Positions 18,394 to 27,687 of a stretch of DNA of 64,000 nt are shown piece after piece. Under the pieces are notes generated by a model. That model was not told the DNA's origin, did no database searches, and worked only from the letters and a program-made list of their open reading frames with translations. The stretch spans positions 133,483 through 197,482 of the forward strand of contig NZ_LGSI01000020.1 in NCBI RefSeq assembly GCF_001698815.1. The letters run 5' to 3'. Made by a program: the position numbers and the translations under genes. This DNA comes from Pseudomonas syringae (GTDB lineage Bacteria; Pseudomonadota; Gammaproteobacteria; Pseudomonadales; Pseudomonadaceae). Positions within the stretch are counted from its first letter, which is position 1, and every line of letters begins with the position of its first letter.

Positions 18394-19422
18394 ATGACCA
18401 AGATATTCCTGACGCACTCACCTCAAACCCTGGAAAACTATTACAGCAAGCGTGCACTTGACCAATTACGCGAGTGCGCCACGGTCAAGCTCAATACTTC
18501 GCGTCACCTGTTGCAGGTTGACGAGTTGATTGAGGCGGCGCAAGGGTGCCAGATCATAGTGTCCAGTCGCGAAACGGCTGCACCCGCGCAGTTGTTCGAA
18601 CAATTGCCGGGCCTGGCGGCGTTTTGTCGGGTGGCGGTGGATATCCGCAATATCGACGTCGAGGCCGCGAGTGCCCATGGCGTGCTGGTGACCCGCGCCA
18701 CCCCCGGTTTCGATACTTCGGTAAGCGAATGGGTCATGGGCGTGATGATCGATCTGAGTCGCGGTATCAGTCGCGCCGCTGCTGGTTACTGGCAAGGCAA
18801 GATCCCCGCAGTCACCATGGGCCGGGAACTGCGCGGCTCGACCCTGGGCATCGTCGGCTACGGTTTTATCGGCAGGAAACTGGCAACCATGGCACGCGCT
18901 TTTGAAATGAATGTGCTGATCTGCGATCCATTTGTCTCGGCCCATGAACCGGGGATCAGACAGGCGTCGTTCGCAGAGGTGACAGCGGCCTCTGACTACG
19001 TCGTCTGCCTGGCGCCGGCCACCCCTGAAACCGCGAACCTGTTCGGCCGCTGGGCATTCCAGACCATGCAGCCCCACGCGTTTTTCATCAATGCATCCCG
19101 TGGCGAACTGGTCGATGAGCAAGCGCTGGTCGCCGCCCTCGACGAGCAGGTCATCGCCGGTTGCGCGCTGGATGTTGGACGCGCCGAAGATCAGATGCCG
19201 ACACCGGCAATCGCGGCTCACCCGAAAGTCATCGCCAACCCGCACATTGGCGGCCTTACCCCCCAGGCCAGCGAGCATCAGGCGATGGACACCGTTCGCC
19301 AGGTCCAGGCATTGCTGGCCGGCAAAGTCCCCTCCGATGCAGTCAACCTCGAACACGCCAGCCGGGCCTCGCGCCTGTTCGGCGTGAAAAGCAACCCAAG
19401 CGTGGAGCTGTCCCATGAGTGA
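18394..19422 (+). CDS. D-2-hydroxyacid dehydrogenase, NAD(P)-dependent
   Basis: 342-residue enzyme of the D-isomer-specific 2-hydroxyacid dehydrogenase family. The dinucleotide motif GIVGYGFIGRKLA lies near residue 155, followed by ICDPF. INASRGELVDEQAL and NPHIGGLTPQ carry the conserved arginine region and the catalytic histidine. The ATG at 18394 follows an AAAGGGA ribosome site; the frame is open further upstream into the regulator gene, but that part overlaps it. It would oxidise or reduce a 2-hydroxy acid in the pathway fed by the TRAP transporter. Confidence 0.87.
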   Translation: MTKIFLTHSPQTLENYYSKRALDQLRECATVKLNTSRHLLQVDELIEAAQGCQIIVSSRETAAPAQLFEQLPGLAAFCRVAVDIRNIDVEAASAHGVLVTRATPGFDTSVSEWVMGVMIDLSRGISRAAAGYWQGKIPAVTMGRELRGSTLGIVGYGFIGRKLATMARAFEMNVLICDPFVSAHEPGIRQASFAEVTAASDYVVCLAPATPETANLFGRWAFQTMQPHAFFINASRGELVDEQALVAALDEQVIAGCALDVGRAEDQMPTPAIAAHPKVIANPHIGGLTPQASEHQAMDTVRQVQALLAGKVPSDAVNLEHASRASRLFGVKSNPSVELSHE

Positions 19423-20242
19423 ATCATCTTTGAGCCCGATGCCGGGCGCTTGCGATTGCCACGTGCATATTTACGAGCCTGAACGTTTTCCCTTGAAACA
19501 ACGCATCGCCCGCGCGAGCTGGAGTGATTACCAGCATGTGCAGCGGCGTCTGGGTCTGGAGCGTGCGTTACTGGTCCAGGCCAATGGCTACGGTTTCGAT
19601 ATGGGTTGCCTGCTTGATGCCTTGGCGCAAGCGGGGGACGCTGCGCGGGCAATCGCTGTCATTGCGCCCGAAACCAGCGACGAAGCCTTGGCCAGGCTCC
19701 ACAGCGCGGGCGTGCGCGGCGTGCGCTTCATGCTGATTCCCGATGCGTCGGGAGCCTTGGGTTGGGACGCGCTGGAGCCGATATCCGCGCGGATCGCCGA
19801 GCTGGGTTGGGTGATCAATCTTCAGGTCGACGGTCGACAATTGCACGACTTCGAGGCGCGTATCCGCGCATTGCCAAGTCTGGTGAGCATCGACCACACC
19901 GGCAAGTTTCTCGAGCCGGTCGGCATTGATCACGCAGGATTCAAAAGCCTGTTGAGCCTGCTGGATTCGGGCAAGGTCTGGGTCAAAGTGTCCGCGCCCT
20001 ACGAGACGTCGAAGTCAGGACCGCCGCATTACGACGACGTGAGCGTGCTGGCGCGAACATTGGTCCAGGCATTTCCTGAACGCTGTCTTTGGGCAAGCAA
20101 TTGGCCACATCCGGGCCGCAGCCCCGCGCCCGATGACCTGGCCATGCTGGATTTGCTCAGTGAGTGGGCACTTGATGACAACGTTCGACGCCGGATTCTG
20201 GTGGACAATCCAGCCAGGTTGTATGGATTCAAACCGCTATAG
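19415..20242 (+). CDS. Amidohydrolase (2-pyrone-4,6-dicarboxylate hydrolase-like)
   Basis: 275-residue member of the amidohydrolase_2 family with a TIM-barrel fold. The metal-binding motif is CDCHVHIYEP near residue 15, and the C-terminal WASNWPHPG carries the conserved aspartate/asparagine region. The family includes the lactonase LigI and sugar-lactone hydrolases, so hydrolysis of a lactone from the 2-hydroxyacid pathway is plausible. The start overlaps the dehydrogenase gene by eight bases, pointing to translational coupling. The exact substrate is not determinable. Confidence 0.8.
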   Translation: MSESSLSPMPGACDCHVHIYEPERFPLKQRIARASWSDYQHVQRRLGLERALLVQANGYGFDMGCLLDALAQAGDAARAIAVIAPETSDEALARLHSAGVRGVRFMLIPDASGALGWDALEPISARIAELGWVINLQVDGRQLHDFEARIRALPSLVSIDHTGKFLEPVGIDHAGFKSLLSLLDSGKVWVKVSAPYETSKSGPPHYDDVSVLARTLVQAFPERCLWASNWPHPGRSPAPDDLAMLDLLSEWALDDNVRRRILVDNPARLYGFKPL

Positions 20243-20317
20243 CGAACCAATTCGTCAGGCAAACAGCGCTTGAAAACTATAGGCTCCTCCAGACCTTTAG
20301 CTTTGACGTACCTCTCC

Positions 20318-21082
20318 ATGACTGCCTTCTACCTCAAGTTATTCATCACACCCGCGCTGATGCTGGCTATCTCGTTGGCTGCCAAGCGTTGGGGCACGCA
20401 AATCGGCGGGCTTCTATCGGGACTGCCCATCACTTCGGCGCTGGTCATGCTGTTTCTCAGCCTTGAGCAGGGAGCGGCATTTGCGTCGGCGGCAGTACCA
20501 GGGGCATTGGCCGGGCTGGCGGCGATCCAGGCGACTTATTTGTTTTACCTCCTGGTGACCCTGAGAGTTTCGGCGTTGCCTGGCTGCATTGCGGCCGTGG
20601 TGTTTTACGCTGCAACTGCCTTGTTGATGAGCCGTTTGGGATTGCTGGCACTGTCCGTCATTGCTACGCTGCTGCTAGTCATCCTTATAATAGTTGCCAC
20701 CTCGAAACAAGCGCAGACCAGCGCCGCGCCCTATGTCCCGGTGCCGCGTTGGGTCATCCCGATGCGAATGTTGACGGCCACACTGCTGCTCTTGGCTATT
20801 ACCGCAAGCGCAAAGTGGCTCGGGCCGCTGTTCAGTGGGCTGCTGGCGCCGATCCCGGTGATCGCCTGGCCGCTTGCAGTGTTCGCCCACGTCCAGGGCG
20901 GGCGCCACGAACTGAGTGCAATCGTCCGAGGCAACGCCATTGGCGCTGTTGGCGTGGTGGGGTTCTACCTGACCCTCAAAAGCTCAATTCTGCAGTGGGG
21001 CGCGTTTGCGTCTATCACTACCGCCGTCGTGCTGGCTGTCGTGGCAACTTTCGTGTTGGCAAGGTTGTTGGCTAGACGGTAA
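20318..21082 (+). CDS. Conserved inner-membrane protein of unknown function
   Basis: 254-residue protein made almost entirely of hydrophobic segments, about eight to nine spans, with the block AKRWGTQIGGLLSGLPITSA near residue 25 and a related GPLLSGLLAPIPVIAWPLA-like block near residue 185. The internal similarity hints at two related halves. I recognise no specific function. The ATG at 20318 is preferred over one 48 bases upstream because the hydrophobic region then starts at once. Confidence 0.7.
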   Translation: MTAFYLKLFITPALMLAISLAAKRWGTQIGGLLSGLPITSALVMLFLSLEQGAAFASAAVPGALAGLAAIQATYLFYLLVTLRVSALPGCIAAVVFYAATALLMSRLGLLALSVIATLLLVILIIVATSKQAQTSAAPYVPVPRWVIPMRMLTATLLLLAITASAKWLGPLFSGLLAPIPVIAWPLAVFAHVQGGRHELSAIVRGNAIGAVGVVGFYLTLKSSILQWGAFASITTAVVLAVVATFVLARLLARR

Positions 21083-21095
21083 CAAGGCGCGGCAA

Positions 21096-21245
21096 TCAAG
21101 CCCGAAGAAAAAGCGCCAGACTTTGGTGGTCATCCACAATCAAGCCGGAGATCAGCGCTTCGTAATGGGCTACTGTCTCTGCATCTCGCACGTTGCATGT
21201 CTTTTCAACTAATGGACGACAGTAGTTGTAGTATTTTTCAGCAAC
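21096..21245 (-). pseudogene. Possible 3' gene remnant, unidentified
   Basis: In the 265-base gap after the membrane protein, the minus strand has 48 open codons ending in TGA whose translation looks protein-like (ETVAHYEALISGLIVDD, SLALFLRA at the end). It begins just after an in-frame stop and has no good start codon. It could be the surviving C-terminus of a lost gene. I do not recognise the family. Confidence 0.25.
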
Positions 21246-21347
21246 GGACCGCTACAGGTAACGTAATATGCTCGCGCTCTCACCTGGCTGCGGTCGGGTA
21301 ACAGGCTCGGTTCAACTTGGATGTAGAACTTTCCGTCAGGTGCGCAC

Positions 21348-22856
21348 TTGAAAAATGGTATCCGTCTTGCTGTCACTCTCGTTTTTGTCGTTTGTTTCTC
21401 CTTGGCGTTACTGACCGCGTGGACGGTATGGGCGTCCAGAGAACGCGCGCTTAATGAGGTGAAAGTCAATAGCCTCAACCTGACCCAGGCTCTGGATACC
21501 TACTCTGAGAGCGTTATCAAACAGAGTTCGATGCTATTGCTTGGCCTGGTAGAGCGCTTGGAGAACGAAAAAATTGATGTGGCGCAAATCGAACGCATTC
21601 GCAAGTTGGTGAGCGAACAACAATATCTGCTAGCCCAAGTTAATGGTATTACTATTTATGGCCAAAATGGCGAATGGCTCATGGCATCCACCGGTGAAGA
21701 AAAGGCACCGTTTGCCAATAGCAGTGATCGGGCGTTTTTCATCCATCATCAAAATGACCCATCAAGGGAGGCCTTTATCGGTCCGCCCATTCGCAGTCGC
21801 TCTACGCATAACTGGGTCATTACCGTCAGCAGACGCATTGACAATCGACAAGGTCAGTTCGCAGGTGTAGTGGCTGTCACTTTGGGGATCAGAAACTTCC
21901 TGGACTTGTTCGGAAAAATCGATGTAGGACAGGATGGTGCCATCGGGTTGACGTATACGGATGGCCAGATGCTGGTGCGTTATCCATTTAGAGAGCAGGA
22001 CATGGAGCGCAACTTCTCCACCTCGCCGTTATATACGCGGTACCTGGTCGATCGTTCGGTTGGAACTGCATCTTATGTTTCCAGTCTCGATGGTGTAGAG
22101 CGGCTCTATGCATTCCGTCGAAATGAGAGTCTGCCGCTGGTGACGACTGTGGCAATCGGAAAGAGCGAGGCACTGACCGCATGGCGGAGCGAGTCTCTAC
22201 TTTCAGCTGGAGTGGTGTTGGTCTTGCTGTTTGCTGTAAGCGGCATCGGTTGGCTTTTGATTAAAGATATTAAACGCAGGATCGAGGCTGAATCTGATTT
22301 GACGGAGGCCCGTGAGGCGCTTCTTGAAATCAACAAACAACTTAAAGTGCTTGCTTCCAGAGATCAACTGACAGGCATCGCCAACCGCAGAACCTTTGAC
22401 GAAACGTTGGCCTCCGAAACAAATCGTGCCCACCGTGAAGGCAGCATGCTTGCGCTGTTGATGATTGATATCGATCATTTCAAACGTTTTAATGATACTT
22501 ATGGACATGTCGCCGGTGATGAGTGCATTAAGGCGGTAAGCGAGGCAATCAGATGTTGCCTGAAGCGCCCTTCGGATTTCGTCGCGCGTTATGGCGGCGA
22601 AGAACTGGCTGTCATCCTGCCAAACACTGATCTTACAGGCGCCATTATTGTTGCAGAGCATATTCTGCAGACGCTAATGGATCTAAACATTCTGCATGGT
22701 GAAAGCCCATTCGAAAGGGTTACGGCCAGTATTGGTGTGGCGTCCAAGCCGGGGGCGCAGCTCCTGGGCCGACAACTTGAACTGATCGAAGCAGCAGACC
22801 AGGCCCTGTATAGAGCGAAGGCAGCCGGTCGTAATCGGTTGATGGTTGATGGTTGA
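21348..22856 (+). CDS. Membrane diguanylate cyclase with extracytoplasmic sensor domain
   Basis: 502-residue protein: one membrane span at residues 6-28, a periplasmic sensor of the double-Cache type (about 40-280, with IYGQNGEWLMAS and RSRSTHNWVITVSRR), a second span near 283-305, and a C-terminal GGDEF domain. The active-site motif is GGEEL, and RPSD five residues before it is an intact inhibitory I-site, so product feedback by c-di-GMP is expected. The start is TTG at 21348, with no ATG available nearby. It makes the second messenger cyclic di-GMP in response to an unknown periplasmic ligand. Confidence 0.92.
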   Translation: MKNGIRLAVTLVFVVCFSLALLTAWTVWASRERALNEVKVNSLNLTQALDTYSESVIKQSSMLLLGLVERLENEKIDVAQIERIRKLVSEQQYLLAQVNGITIYGQNGEWLMASTGEEKAPFANSSDRAFFIHHQNDPSREAFIGPPIRSRSTHNWVITVSRRIDNRQGQFAGVVAVTLGIRNFLDLFGKIDVGQDGAIGLTYTDGQMLVRYPFREQDMERNFSTSPLYTRYLVDRSVGTASYVSSLDGVERLYAFRRNESLPLVTTVAIGKSEALTAWRSESLLSAGVVLVLLFAVSGIGWLLIKDIKRRIEAESDLTEAREALLEINKQLKVLASRDQLTGIANRRTFDETLASETNRAHREGSMLALLMIDIDHFKRFNDTYGHVAGDECIKAVSEAIRCCLKRPSDFVARYGGEELAVILPNTDLTGAIIVAEHILQTLMDLNILHGESPFERVTASIGVASKPGAQLLGRQLELIEAADQALYRAKAAGRNRLMVDG

Positions 22857-22991
22857 TACTACTGGCGAGGCGCAATAAAAGCTTCGGACCTGGCTGCACA
22901 TCGGTTGAGGATGTCTACAATCCCGGGTTAATGGCGATGTGAGTCGCTTCCGAGATGCACCTGTCTCGGCTATCCAGGGAAGGAGAACCAC

Positions 22992-23423
22992 GTGGGCGAC
23001 GAATACAATCTGGCACTGATCATCAGTGCAGCATTTAGCGCCGGGGCTGCCGTTTTACATGTGGGGGTTGTCATTGCGGGCCCTGCCGGGTACCGGCTTG
23101 CCGGCGCGGGCAAACGCTTTATTCGCGCGGCGGAGGCGGGAAGAGCATTTCCGGCAATAATCACGATTGGAATCGCGCTGGTCCTGATGGTCTGGGCTGC
23201 CTACGCCTTGTCCGGCGCGGCGGTGATTCGCCCATTACCGCTGCTGCGCCCAGCGCTGAGCGTCATTACACTCATCTATCTGCTACGCGGTTTCGCCGGG
23301 CCTTTGCTGCTGAAAGATACCGGCCGAAGCAGCCGATTCATTGTGATCAGCTCGGCGGTCTGCATCGTTTTCGGTGTTGCCCATCTTGTCGGGCTGGTTC
23401 AGACGTGGGGGCGACTGGCCTAG
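22992..23423 (+). CDS. Small four-span membrane protein, unknown
   Basis: 143-residue protein starting at GTG 22992 behind a strong AGGAGA ribosome site at 22981. It has about four hydrophobic segments (residues 6-30, 50-75, 80-100 and 115-138). It resembles small uncharacterised Pseudomonas membrane proteins but has no domain I can name. It is separate from the cyclase (135 bases) and converges on the oxidoreductase gene at 23481. Confidence 0.7.
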   Translation: MGDEYNLALIISAAFSAGAAVLHVGVVIAGPAGYRLAGAGKRFIRAAEAGRAFPAIITIGIALVLMVWAAYALSGAAVIRPLPLLRPALSVITLIYLLRGFAGPLLLKDTGRSSRFIVISSAVCIVFGVAHLVGLVQTWGRLA

Positions 23424-23480
23424 TCCGCCATGTCTACGTCAGCCCCCGGTGTTGTCTGGATCCAGTCGATTGTCCGATCT

Positions 23481-24143
23481 TCAGTGGCGCCATGATCCGT
23501 GGGGCAATTCGACCTGCCGCTGGGCCGCAGCCAGCGCGACCTTCAGGCCCTCCTTATTCAGCGGGATGCAGTAGGCGGGTTTAGCGCGTTCGAATCGCCA
23601 GCTTTCATCCAGGCTACCCGCGTCTACCGAGTCGAATCCAAGGTCGTCCAGCAACTTGATCACCAGCGTCTTCGCCGCCGGATCATCCGCCGCTACAGGC
23701 AATGCGCGGCGGTCGGGTGCTGCTTTCGGACGTGAGTGCTGTAGTAGGTCATCGGCGAGGATCGCATTGAACACCTTGACCACCCGGGAGTGGGGCAGAT
23801 GCCCGGCGAGCAGGCGGCTGGTGGTGGTTTCGAATCGGTCGAGAGCGGCGATATGACCGTCGCGTTCCGGGTAGTAGTTGTTGGCATCCAGCACGATTTT
23901 GCCTTTTAGCCAGTCGGCTGGAATGCTTCTGTAGTGCTCAAAGGGAATGGCCACGAGTATAACTTCGCCAAAGTTTGCCGCGTCCTCGATAGTGCCAGCC
24001 TGACTGCCAGGAATGTCACTGACCACGCTGCTCAGCGTCTGTGGCCCACGGGAGTTGCTGAGCATCGCCTCGTGTCCTGCCGCGATAACCAATTGCGCCA
24101 CTGCACGCCCGATGAAACCTGCTCCAATGATTCCGATACGCAT
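23481..24143 (-). CDS. NADPH-dependent F420 reductase-like oxidoreductase
   Basis: 220-residue protein with a Rossmann dinucleotide motif at the very start (MRIGIIGAGFIGRAVAQLV) and the following NSRGP, as in the F420-dependent NADP reductase family. VILVAIPFEHYRSIP and VVKVFNAILADDLL are typical. In Pseudomonas, which lacks F420, such proteins probably reduce other substrates with NADPH. No operon partner is evident. Confidence 0.8.
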   Translation of the reverse strand: MRIGIIGAGFIGRAVAQLVIAAGHEAMLSNSRGPQTLSSVVSDIPGSQAGTIEDAANFGEVILVAIPFEHYRSIPADWLKGKIVLDANNYYPERDGHIAALDRFETTTSRLLAGHLPHSRVVKVFNAILADDLLQHSRPKAAPDRRALPVAADDPAAKTLVIKLLDDLGFDSVDAGSLDESWRFERAKPAYCIPLNKEGLKVALAAAQRQVELPHGSWRH

Positions 24144-24276
24144 GTCGTTGCTCCGCTGTTGGTAAGGAGCAACGATGATGATTGCCCACCCGGCATGGAT
24201 AAATAGTCATCGGTTACTGAGTCTCGCTACCAGGAGTGTTGAATGCTGGATCGCGCATCGTAGCGGGCGGGGCACA

Positions 24277-25131
24277 TCAACTGCTGGCGTAGCTGTCCAC
24301 CACGCGCTGGTATTGGCTCGGTGAAGCGCCGATGTGCTGGCGAAAGAAGCGGGTGAAATGGCCTTGCTCAGAGAACCCGAGACTGTCCGACAGCAGCCCG
24401 AGAGTGCCGCTACGCTCGCGCTCCAGCCAGGTGAACGCGCGGCGCATGCGGGCGTCGTTGACCATCAGGGTCGGCGTCATGCCGGTATCTTTCTTGAACA
24501 GTGCGAAGAAGTGCGCTCTGGACAATCCACTGGCACGCGCCGCATTGTCGATCAGGTCGGGTTCTTCAAGATGTTCGAGCAAGTAAGCCGTACCACGGCG
24601 GATGCGTGCGTCGCGAAACTCACCATGGCTCGGCGCACCCTGGCGCCATAGTTGCCGCCACTGGGAAAAGTCTTCGATCAACTGGATCAGGAAGTCGAAC
24701 AGCAGGAACTCGATGCGCTCCTTGGGCACCAACCCGTAGCCGTGCATCTCGGCAATCAGGATATCGGCCAGGGTGCGGATCTGCAGCGACAGGTCGATAC
24801 ACGGATGCGGGAAGAAGTCCGGCCGTGCGCTCAGCGCCAGCGATTGCTGGGCGGTGGCCAGCCATGCCGGTTCGATGTACAGCGCCAGGATCAGGGTATT
24901 GCCGGCCCCGGGTTGCGGGTCATAGAAATGCGGCTCCCAGGCATTGACCAGCACTGCGCTGCGGTCCGCCAGGGGGACTCGGCGTCCATTGACATTGAAG
25001 TAGGTGTCCTCCCCGGAAACCTTGACCAGCACGTGGCATTCGGAATGGGTGTGAGTCACCAAGGCCCGATCCATGTTGAGCAACGCGACACGGCCAAACT
25101 TTCCGTGAAACACTCGTTGGGCAATCGACAT
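24277..25131 (-). CDS. AraC-family transcriptional regulator
   Basis: 284-residue regulator started at ATG 25131 with a GGGAG ribosome site; the open frame upstream is spurious. The N-terminal cupin-like sensor (THTHSECHVLVKVSGEDTYF) is followed by two helix-turn-helix motifs in the last 100 residues (DNAARASGLSRAHFFALFKKDTG and GFSEQGHFTRFFRQHIGASP). It sits divergently beside the alpha/beta hydrolase of the putative furoate cluster, so control of that cluster is plausible. Confidence 0.88.
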   Translation of the reverse strand: MSIAQRVFHGKFGRVALLNMDRALVTHTHSECHVLVKVSGEDTYFNVNGRRVPLADRSAVLVNAWEPHFYDPQPGAGNTLILALYIEPAWLATAQQSLALSARPDFFPHPCIDLSLQIRTLADILIAEMHGYGLVPKERIEFLLFDFLIQLIEDFSQWRQLWRQGAPSHGEFRDARIRRGTAYLLEHLEEPDLIDNAARASGLSRAHFFALFKKDTGMTPTLMVNDARMRRAFTWLERERSGTLGLLSDSLGFSEQGHFTRFFRQHIGASPSQYQRVVDSYASS

Positions 25132-25409
25132 TGGGTAACTCCCTCGCTCGCTCGAAGCGGCTGTTATTTTGCGGCTGCACCGAAGGAGTAGGGCAGTCGT
25201 TGTTCTGTCTGGCGTGGCGCTGATCATCGCAGTTCTACAGCTCGGCCAAGGTTTAATATCCCGTAGACCAAGGCCCGCGTCCAGACAGATTTGGTTGGCA
25301 GGGCGATCTTCTGCTCAATGGCCTGCACGCCCGGAAGTTGCATGCCGGTTCACCTGATCCAAAGCGACTGCGGTAATCTTCGGGTCTCGTTTTCAGTGTC
25401 AGTTTCCTC

Positions 25410-26219
25410 ATGTCTTGTGAATCCGTTGCCAATACCGACCGCCTTGCGCTCGGCGAGATCTACCTTGAATACCGGCACCTGCCAGGAATCCTTGCCGGAC
25501 GACCGACTCTGGTGCTGCTGCACGAAGGCCTGGGCTGCGCTGCTCAGTGGCGCGACTTCCCCGAGCGGTTGCGCAGCGCCACCGGTTGCGGGGTACTGGT
25601 CTACAGTCGCCAGGGTTACGGTCGATCCAGCCCGGTGACGCTGCCTCGCGGCCTTGACTATCTGAGCCATGACGGTCCGGCGGAACTGGCCCGTCTGCTG
25701 GATGCATTGGCGCTGCACGATGTAGTTTTGCTGGGCCATAGCGATGGGGCGTCCATTGTGTTGTCTTACGCCGCGCTCAATGATCCCCGGGTGCGGGGCA
25801 GCATCGCCCTGGCTCCCCACGTGCTGGTCGAAGCGCAAACCCTCGCGGGCGTGCGCCAGACCACCGCGCTGTGGCATACAGGCTCGTTGCGGGAGCAACT
25901 GACGCGTCACCATGGTGATAACACACCTGGCGCATTCCATGGCTGGAGCGATAGCTGGCTGCACCCGGATTTCAGCCTTGACCCGCTGGTGGCGCGGCTC
26001 AAGGACATTACCCGGCCCTTGCTGGTTATCCAGGGCCGTGACGATCAATACGCCACGGCCGAGCAGTTGGCGGTCATCGAACGTCATGTGGGCGCAGCGT
26101 GTCGCTGTGTCCTGCTGGACGATTGCCAGCACTTTCCCCAGCGCGAAGCCACCGAGCAGACCTTGCAGCTGATCAGCGACTTCGTTCTGGCGTTGCCGGA
26201 TTTCCCAGCCTTCAATTGA
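25410..26219 (+). CDS. Alpha/beta hydrolase, possible furoate-pathway lactonase
   Basis: 269-residue alpha/beta hydrolase. The nucleophile elbow GHSDGAS lies near residue 110, LHEGLGCAAQW forms the oxyanion region near 38, and the aspartate/histidine of the triad are in IQGRDDQYA and DDCQHFPQ. It resembles 3-oxoadipate enol-lactonases. In the furoate pathway a 5-membered enol lactone of the CoA ester must be opened, so this enzyme may do that step. It is divergent from the araC gene and overlaps the MFS gene tail by eight bases in convergent orientation. The start has no clear ribosome site. Confidence 0.8.
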   Translation: MSCESVANTDRLALGEIYLEYRHLPGILAGRPTLVLLHEGLGCAAQWRDFPERLRSATGCGVLVYSRQGYGRSSPVTLPRGLDYLSHDGPAELARLLDALALHDVVLLGHSDGASIVLSYAALNDPRVRGSIALAPHVLVEAQTLAGVRQTTALWHTGSLREQLTRHHGDNTPGAFHGWSDSWLHPDFSLDPLVARLKDITRPLLVIQGRDDQYATAEQLAVIERHVGAACRCVLLDDCQHFPQREATEQTLQLISDFVLALPDFPAFN

Positions 26220-27573
26220 AGTTGCCCTTGGTTTCCGGCACCACCAGGCTACCGACCAGATAGATGAGTGACAGCACGACGGCGAAAATCGCCAGCACCT
26301 GAGGAATCTGTGCCGGGCTGCTGCTGGCCAGGGAAACGAAGGTCGGCATGGTCCCGCCCAGGGCGAAGCCGATATTCCACGACAGCCCGGTGCCGCTGGC
26401 GCGCAGCTCGGTCGCAAAGCGTTCGTTGAGGAAGATCAGGATCGGCGCAATGATCGCCCCACCCATGAAGGCGATGCCCGAGCAATACAGCGCGGTTCGC
26501 AGCAGCGAGCCGGGCTCGGCGACGTGAAGAAACATCAGCGGCAGGCCGACAAGATTGAGCACGCCCAGAACAATGAAGGTCTTTTTTCGACCTATCAGGT
26601 CGCTGACATAGCCGAACACGAGTGAGCCGACGATGGTGCTCAGCGAGCCGTACATCAACAGTTGTGACGTCTCGGTGTGGGGAACTTTGGCGACCACGTT
26701 GAGCAGCGTCGGCAAGTAACCGCAGGCCAGGTAATAGGTGGCGCCGCCACCAAAGGTGATCAGCAGGTTGATCAGCATGACCTTGCGGTATTCCATGCCG
26801 AACAGGCGCTTGAGCGGAGACTGCGTCGGTTTCGCCGGGGAGTTCTTGCGCGTTTCCTGCAGTTGGCGCCATACCGGCGTCTCCTCCAGAAAGCGAAACA
26901 TCAGCAGGCCGAACACGGTGCTGATCAGCCCGCAGAAAAACATGCAGCGCCAGCCCCACACATCGAATTCGGCGCCGGGAAAGACTTCGGAAAGCACCAG
27001 GTAGGCGAACGATGCCAGCAACGAACCCATGCCGGCCCCGGCGCCGCCAATCAGGCCGGACATCAGGCCCCGGTAGCGCGGCGAGATGGATTCGGTGCCA
27101 ATGGTGTGAGTCGAGGCCACGATGCCGCCGACGAAAATTCCCTGCACGATCCGCAGGATCAAAAACAGCACCGGCGCAATGACGCCGACCTGGGCCAGGG
27201 TTGGCAGCACGCCGAACAGCGCCGTGGAAATGCCGACGCCCACCATCGACACCATCAGCGCGCGCTTGCGCCCGTGCTTGTCTGCATAGGCACCAAAGAT
27301 CGCCGAGCCCAGCGGACGCACCAGCAGCGCCACTGCAAACGATGCGTAGACGGCGGCCAGGGAAAGGGTTGGCGTGTCCGACGGGAAAAACAGTCGGCCG
27401 ATGATGGGCGCTACGTACAGCAGGATGAACAGGTCAAACAGGTCCAGCGCCCAGCCGAATGTCGAAGCGAAGCCTGCCAGCAATGCCTTGCGTGCGGGCA
27501 GATAGCCTGCGGCGGGAGCGTCCGGCGGGGAGGCGGTTGAGTGCGTCGTGGTGCTGGTATCGATTGTTGCCAT
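26212..27573 (-). CDS. MFS transporter, aromatic/heteroaromatic acid type
   Basis: 453-residue protein with twelve membrane spans. The A motif between spans 2 and 3 reads GAYADKHGRKRAL, and the N-terminal LAGFASTFGWALDLFDLFIL resembles the AAHS/metabolite:H+ symporters. It is last in the hmfABCDE direction, 114 bases after the hydratase-family gene, and probably imports the substrate acid (2-furoate is my proposal) with protons. Confidence 0.88.
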   Translation of the reverse strand: MATIDTSTTTHSTASPPDAPAAGYLPARKALLAGFASTFGWALDLFDLFILLYVAPIIGRLFFPSDTPTLSLAAVYASFAVALLVRPLGSAIFGAYADKHGRKRALMVSMVGVGISTALFGVLPTLAQVGVIAPVLFLILRIVQGIFVGGIVASTHTIGTESISPRYRGLMSGLIGGAGAGMGSLLASFAYLVLSEVFPGAEFDVWGWRCMFFCGLISTVFGLLMFRFLEETPVWRQLQETRKNSPAKPTQSPLKRLFGMEYRKVMLINLLITFGGGATYYLACGYLPTLLNVVAKVPHTETSQLLMYGSLSTIVGSLVFGYVSDLIGRKKTFIVLGVLNLVGLPLMFLHVAEPGSLLRTALYCSGIAFMGGAIIAPILIFLNERFATELRASGTGLSWNIGFALGGTMPTFVSLASSSPAQIPQVLAIFAVVLSLIYLVGSLVVPETKGNFN

Positions 27574-27687
27574 GACAGTGACTCCGATTTTTATAGTTAT
27601 CAGGGAGAAACATGCTCAAACAAGCACTGGTGAAGAGGGCGGTGCAGCAGCCTCGCTGCTGCACCGGTATCGCCCGCGCAGGATCTG

